Positions 6,999 to 7,872 of a stretch of DNA of 7,872 bases are shown here, one piece after another (position 1 is the first letter of the stretch; each line of letters begins with the position of its first letter). The notes below the pieces were generated by a model. That model was not told the DNA's origin, made no database searches, and saw nothing but the letters and a program-made list of their open reading frames with translations. A program made the position numbers and the translations under genes. The stretch comes from an uncultured Chlamydiae bacterium (lineage in GTDB: Bacteria; Chlamydiota; Chlamydiia; Chlamydiales; SM23-39): the NCBI GenBank assembly GCA_903864395.1, contig CAIPFQ010000143.1, positions 1 through 7,872 on the forward strand, written 5' to 3'.

Positions 6999-7513
6999 TA
7001 GTTGGCTGCGACTGTATCCAGAACCGACTGGTAGTGCTTGGCGTGGCGCTCTTCGACCTTGGCCAGTGCGGCAAAACGCTTTTGCGCCTTGTCCAGCGTG
7101 GCTTTCAGGGCGGCAGCGGCGTCCAACGCGGCCTGGAAGGCCTGGGCGTGCTCTTTGCTCTCCGAAATTTGTTCGTCGATTTCAGCTACGGCAGCAGCGT
7201 TGCCCTCTGCCTCGGCGGTTTTGCGAAAGCCGGGGTACATCTCGGTGTATTCGTAGGTTTCACCGTCGATGGCAATTTGCAAGGCCTTGGCCGGCGTCAT
7301 GCTGGTTTTGGGGTAGAGCAAGTCCAGGTGGCCAAAGGCGTGCATCACTTCCTGCGCTGCGGTCTCTTCAAAAGTGCGGGCCGTCAGTTCGTCGCCCATT
7401 TCACGGGCCAGTTTGGCGAAATAGCGGTATTTAATGTGCGCCATCGACTCGCCAGCAAAGGCGGATTCGAGGTTGGCGATGGTCTTGATCTCGGGGCGGC
7501 TTGGGGTGCTCAT
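6998..7513 (-). CDS. Rubrerythrin-family diiron protein without rubredoxin domain
   Basis: Rubrerythrins are cytosolic four-helix-bundle diiron proteins that reduce hydrogen peroxide. The 171-residue product shows the ligand pattern: GES (E22), EVMH (E55 and H58), GETYEYTEMYPGF (E85 and E88) and VEERH (E154 and H157). The C-terminal rubredoxin domain is absent and there are no Cys-x-x-Cys pairs, so electrons must come from a separate donor. About 36-42 extra residues rich in Ala, Lys and Gln lie between the E85/E88 helix and the final helix. ATG 7513 has GGAG at 7525-7522, eight bases upstream, and a good promoter before that. Base composition and Ala/Glu-rich coding resemble Burkholderiales rather than the genes to the left. 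The stop codon lies at the sequence junction. Confidence 0.88.
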   Translation of the reverse strand: MSTPSRPEIKTIANLESAFAGESMAHIKYRYFAKLAREMGDELTARTFEETAAQEVMHAFGHLDLLYPKTSMTPAKALQIAIDGETYEYTEMYPGFRKTAEAEGNAAAVAEIDEQISESKEHAQAFQAALDAAAALKATLDKAQKRFAALAKVEERHAKHYQSVLDTVAAN

Positions 7514-7533
7514 GGTCTTTACTCCGTTAGGTG

Positions 7534-7562
7534 ATTACAAACTGCCAGTTGATGGTTTTCAA
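7534..7562 (-). promoter_or_regulatory. Sigma70-type promoter of rubrerythrin gene
   Basis: On the minus strand TTGAAA (7562-7557) and TGTAAT (7539-7534) are 17 bases apart, each matching consensus at five of six positions. The start would be near 7527, giving a short leader that still holds the GGAG ribosome binding site (7525-7522) before ATG 7513. Confidence 0.65.
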
Positions 7563-7579
7563 TCGGCATGGACGAAATC

Positions 7580-7594
7580 ATAGGATTAATCTAT
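7580..7594 (-). promoter_or_regulatory. ATAG-N7-CTAT dyad, possible OxyR site
   Basis: The 15 bases read ATAG-GATTAAT-CTAT on the plus strand, the ATAG-N7-CTAT layout of an OxyR half-operator. One of the two weakly conserved inner bases does not match. The centre lies near -60 relative to the inferred rubrerythrin start point, a position usable by an activator. A second copy one helical turn pair away, as in a full OxyR operator, is not visible. Another LysR-type regulator is possible. Confidence 0.4.
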
Positions 7595-7600
7595 TAACAA

Positions 7601-7618
7601 AGCCAATTGCAAATGGCT
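7601..7618. repeat. 18-bp imperfect palindrome
   Basis: AGCCA-A-TTGCAA-A-TGGCT is symmetrical except at one position pair. On the minus strand it could form a short stem (AGCCA/TGGCT) followed by TTGTT, so it may be a weak terminator for the upstream receptor gene. It could equally be a protein-binding operator for the rubrerythrin gene. Confidence 0.4.
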
Positions 7619-7629
7619 AATGCCTTGAT

Positions 7630-7646
7630 AGGCAAGTCGCTTGCCT
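7630..7646 (-). terminator. Hairpin after receptor gene, possible terminator
   Basis: AGGCAAG and CTTGCCT form a perfect 7-bp stem with a three-base loop, starting 8 bases after the receptor stop codon. No T run follows on the minus strand, so it may act as an mRNA-stabilising or Rho-assisted 3' end rather than a classical intrinsic terminator. Confidence 0.4.
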
Positions 7647-7654
7647 TGTCCGCC

Positions 7655-7872
7655 TTAGAGCTTGAGTTCGAGTTTGGCCTGTAGGTTGGTCGCCGTGGGC
7701 GCCGTGCTCAGCGTGGTGTCGCGTAGCGACTGGCCTGCGCTGTTGCTGCTGAGCAGCCGGGTGCCGCTGAGGTAGTTGCGCGCAGTCAGGTTGCTCGCGC
7801 TCAGGCGCAGCTGGGCGCGCGGGCTCCAGATCCACAGCACCGAGGCGTCGGCCACCAGTTTGTCGCTTTGAA
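7655..7872 (-). CDS. C-terminal end of TonB-dependent-receptor-like outer-membrane protein (partial)
   Basis: The frame is open from the right edge to the TAA at 7657-7655, giving about 72 residues of a C-terminus. Alternating hydrophobic and polar residues form likely barrel strands (SVLWIWSP, AQLRLSASNL, the closing NLQAKLELKL). The SNL...NYL segment resembles the turn near the end of TonB-dependent receptors, where Asn-Leu and Tyr are common. The last residue is Leu, not the usual Phe or Trp. These receptors import iron chelates or other ligands across the outer membrane; the substrate cannot be read from this piece. It lies upstream of the rubrerythrin gene on the same strand, but that gene has its own promoter. 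Another beta-barrel family is possible. Confidence 0.6.
   Translation of the reverse strand, partial: QSDKLVADASVLWIWSPRAQLRLSASNLTARNYLSGTRLLSSNSAGQSLRDTTLSTAPTATNLQAKLELKL

Noticed and set aside
7001..7434. C-terminal extension of the SNF2 frame, rich in Arg, Pro, Gly and Trp
   Set aside because: It is the antisense translation of the rubrerythrin gene; composition and lack of SNF2 motifs show it is not coding.
6980..7534. Plus-strand 184-codon frame opposite rubrerythrin
   Set aside because: The minus strand has a recognisable diiron protein with ribosome binding site and promoter; the plus frame is its GC-driven shadow.
7617..7835. Second minus-strand frame overlapping the receptor end
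   Set aside because: Its Gln/Arg/Ala-rich product is typical of an out-of-frame reading of GC-rich DNA; the other frame has a coherent beta-barrel C-terminus.
1..7872. CRISPR array, toxin-antitoxin pair, or complete phage or defence system
   Set aside because: No regularly spaced DNA repeats and no matching gene sets were found; the helicases here are ordinary UvrD and a truncated SNF2 protein.

Overview
The window is made of two unlike parts that meet at about 6979-6998. Positions 1 to about 6980 are AT-leaning, with many A and T runs, and look like a chromosomal segment of a Chlamydiota-type bacterium, probably an environmental (Parachlamydiales-like) lineage. That assignment is an inference. 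It rests on a tRNA gene that does not encode CCA, an MEP-pathway ispD, a short UvrD without the C-terminal extension seen in E. coli, and a SWIM-type SNF2 helicase of the kind found in chlamydiae. Positions from about 6998 to 7872 are visibly GC-richer and read like a betaproteobacterium (Burkholderiales or Comamonadaceae-like). They hold a rubrerythrin gene and the 3' end of an outer-membrane receptor gene.

Layout of the left part: 1-218 has no recognisable gene, only weak hints of an insertion-sequence end. A tRNA-Thr(CGU) gene lies on the minus strand at 219-291, with a good sigma70-type promoter at 330-358. On the plus strand, ispD (isoprenoid precursor synthesis) overlaps by one base a 62-residue DUF2892 membrane protein gene. 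A minus-strand pair converges on them: uvrD (DNA repair helicase), followed after 10 bases by an unrecognised exported protein built from two copies of one domain. Divergent from uvrD, the plus-strand SNF2 gene starts at 4105. It encodes a SWIM zinc-finger motif, four tandem repeats of about 90 residues and the first RecA-like half of the helicase motor. It then runs into the junction before helicase motifs IV-VI.

Layout of the right part, minus strand: the C-terminal end of a TonB-dependent-receptor-like beta-barrel protein (7872 to 7655), a hairpin, an 18-bp palindrome, an ATAG-N7-CTAT element resembling an OxyR half-operator, a clear sigma70-type promoter, and a complete 171-residue rubrerythrin-family gene. 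The arrangement suggests a peroxide-responsive rubrerythrin gene with its own promoter.

The join cuts the SNF2 gene in its core and lands at the rubrerythrin stop codon, with no mobile-element signature. An assembly or library chimera between two organisms is the simplest explanation; a real transfer event is less likely. No complete new defence or mobile system is visible. The most distinctive unexplained items are the two-copy exported protein, the four-repeat region of the SNF2 protein, and the rubrerythrin promoter architecture.
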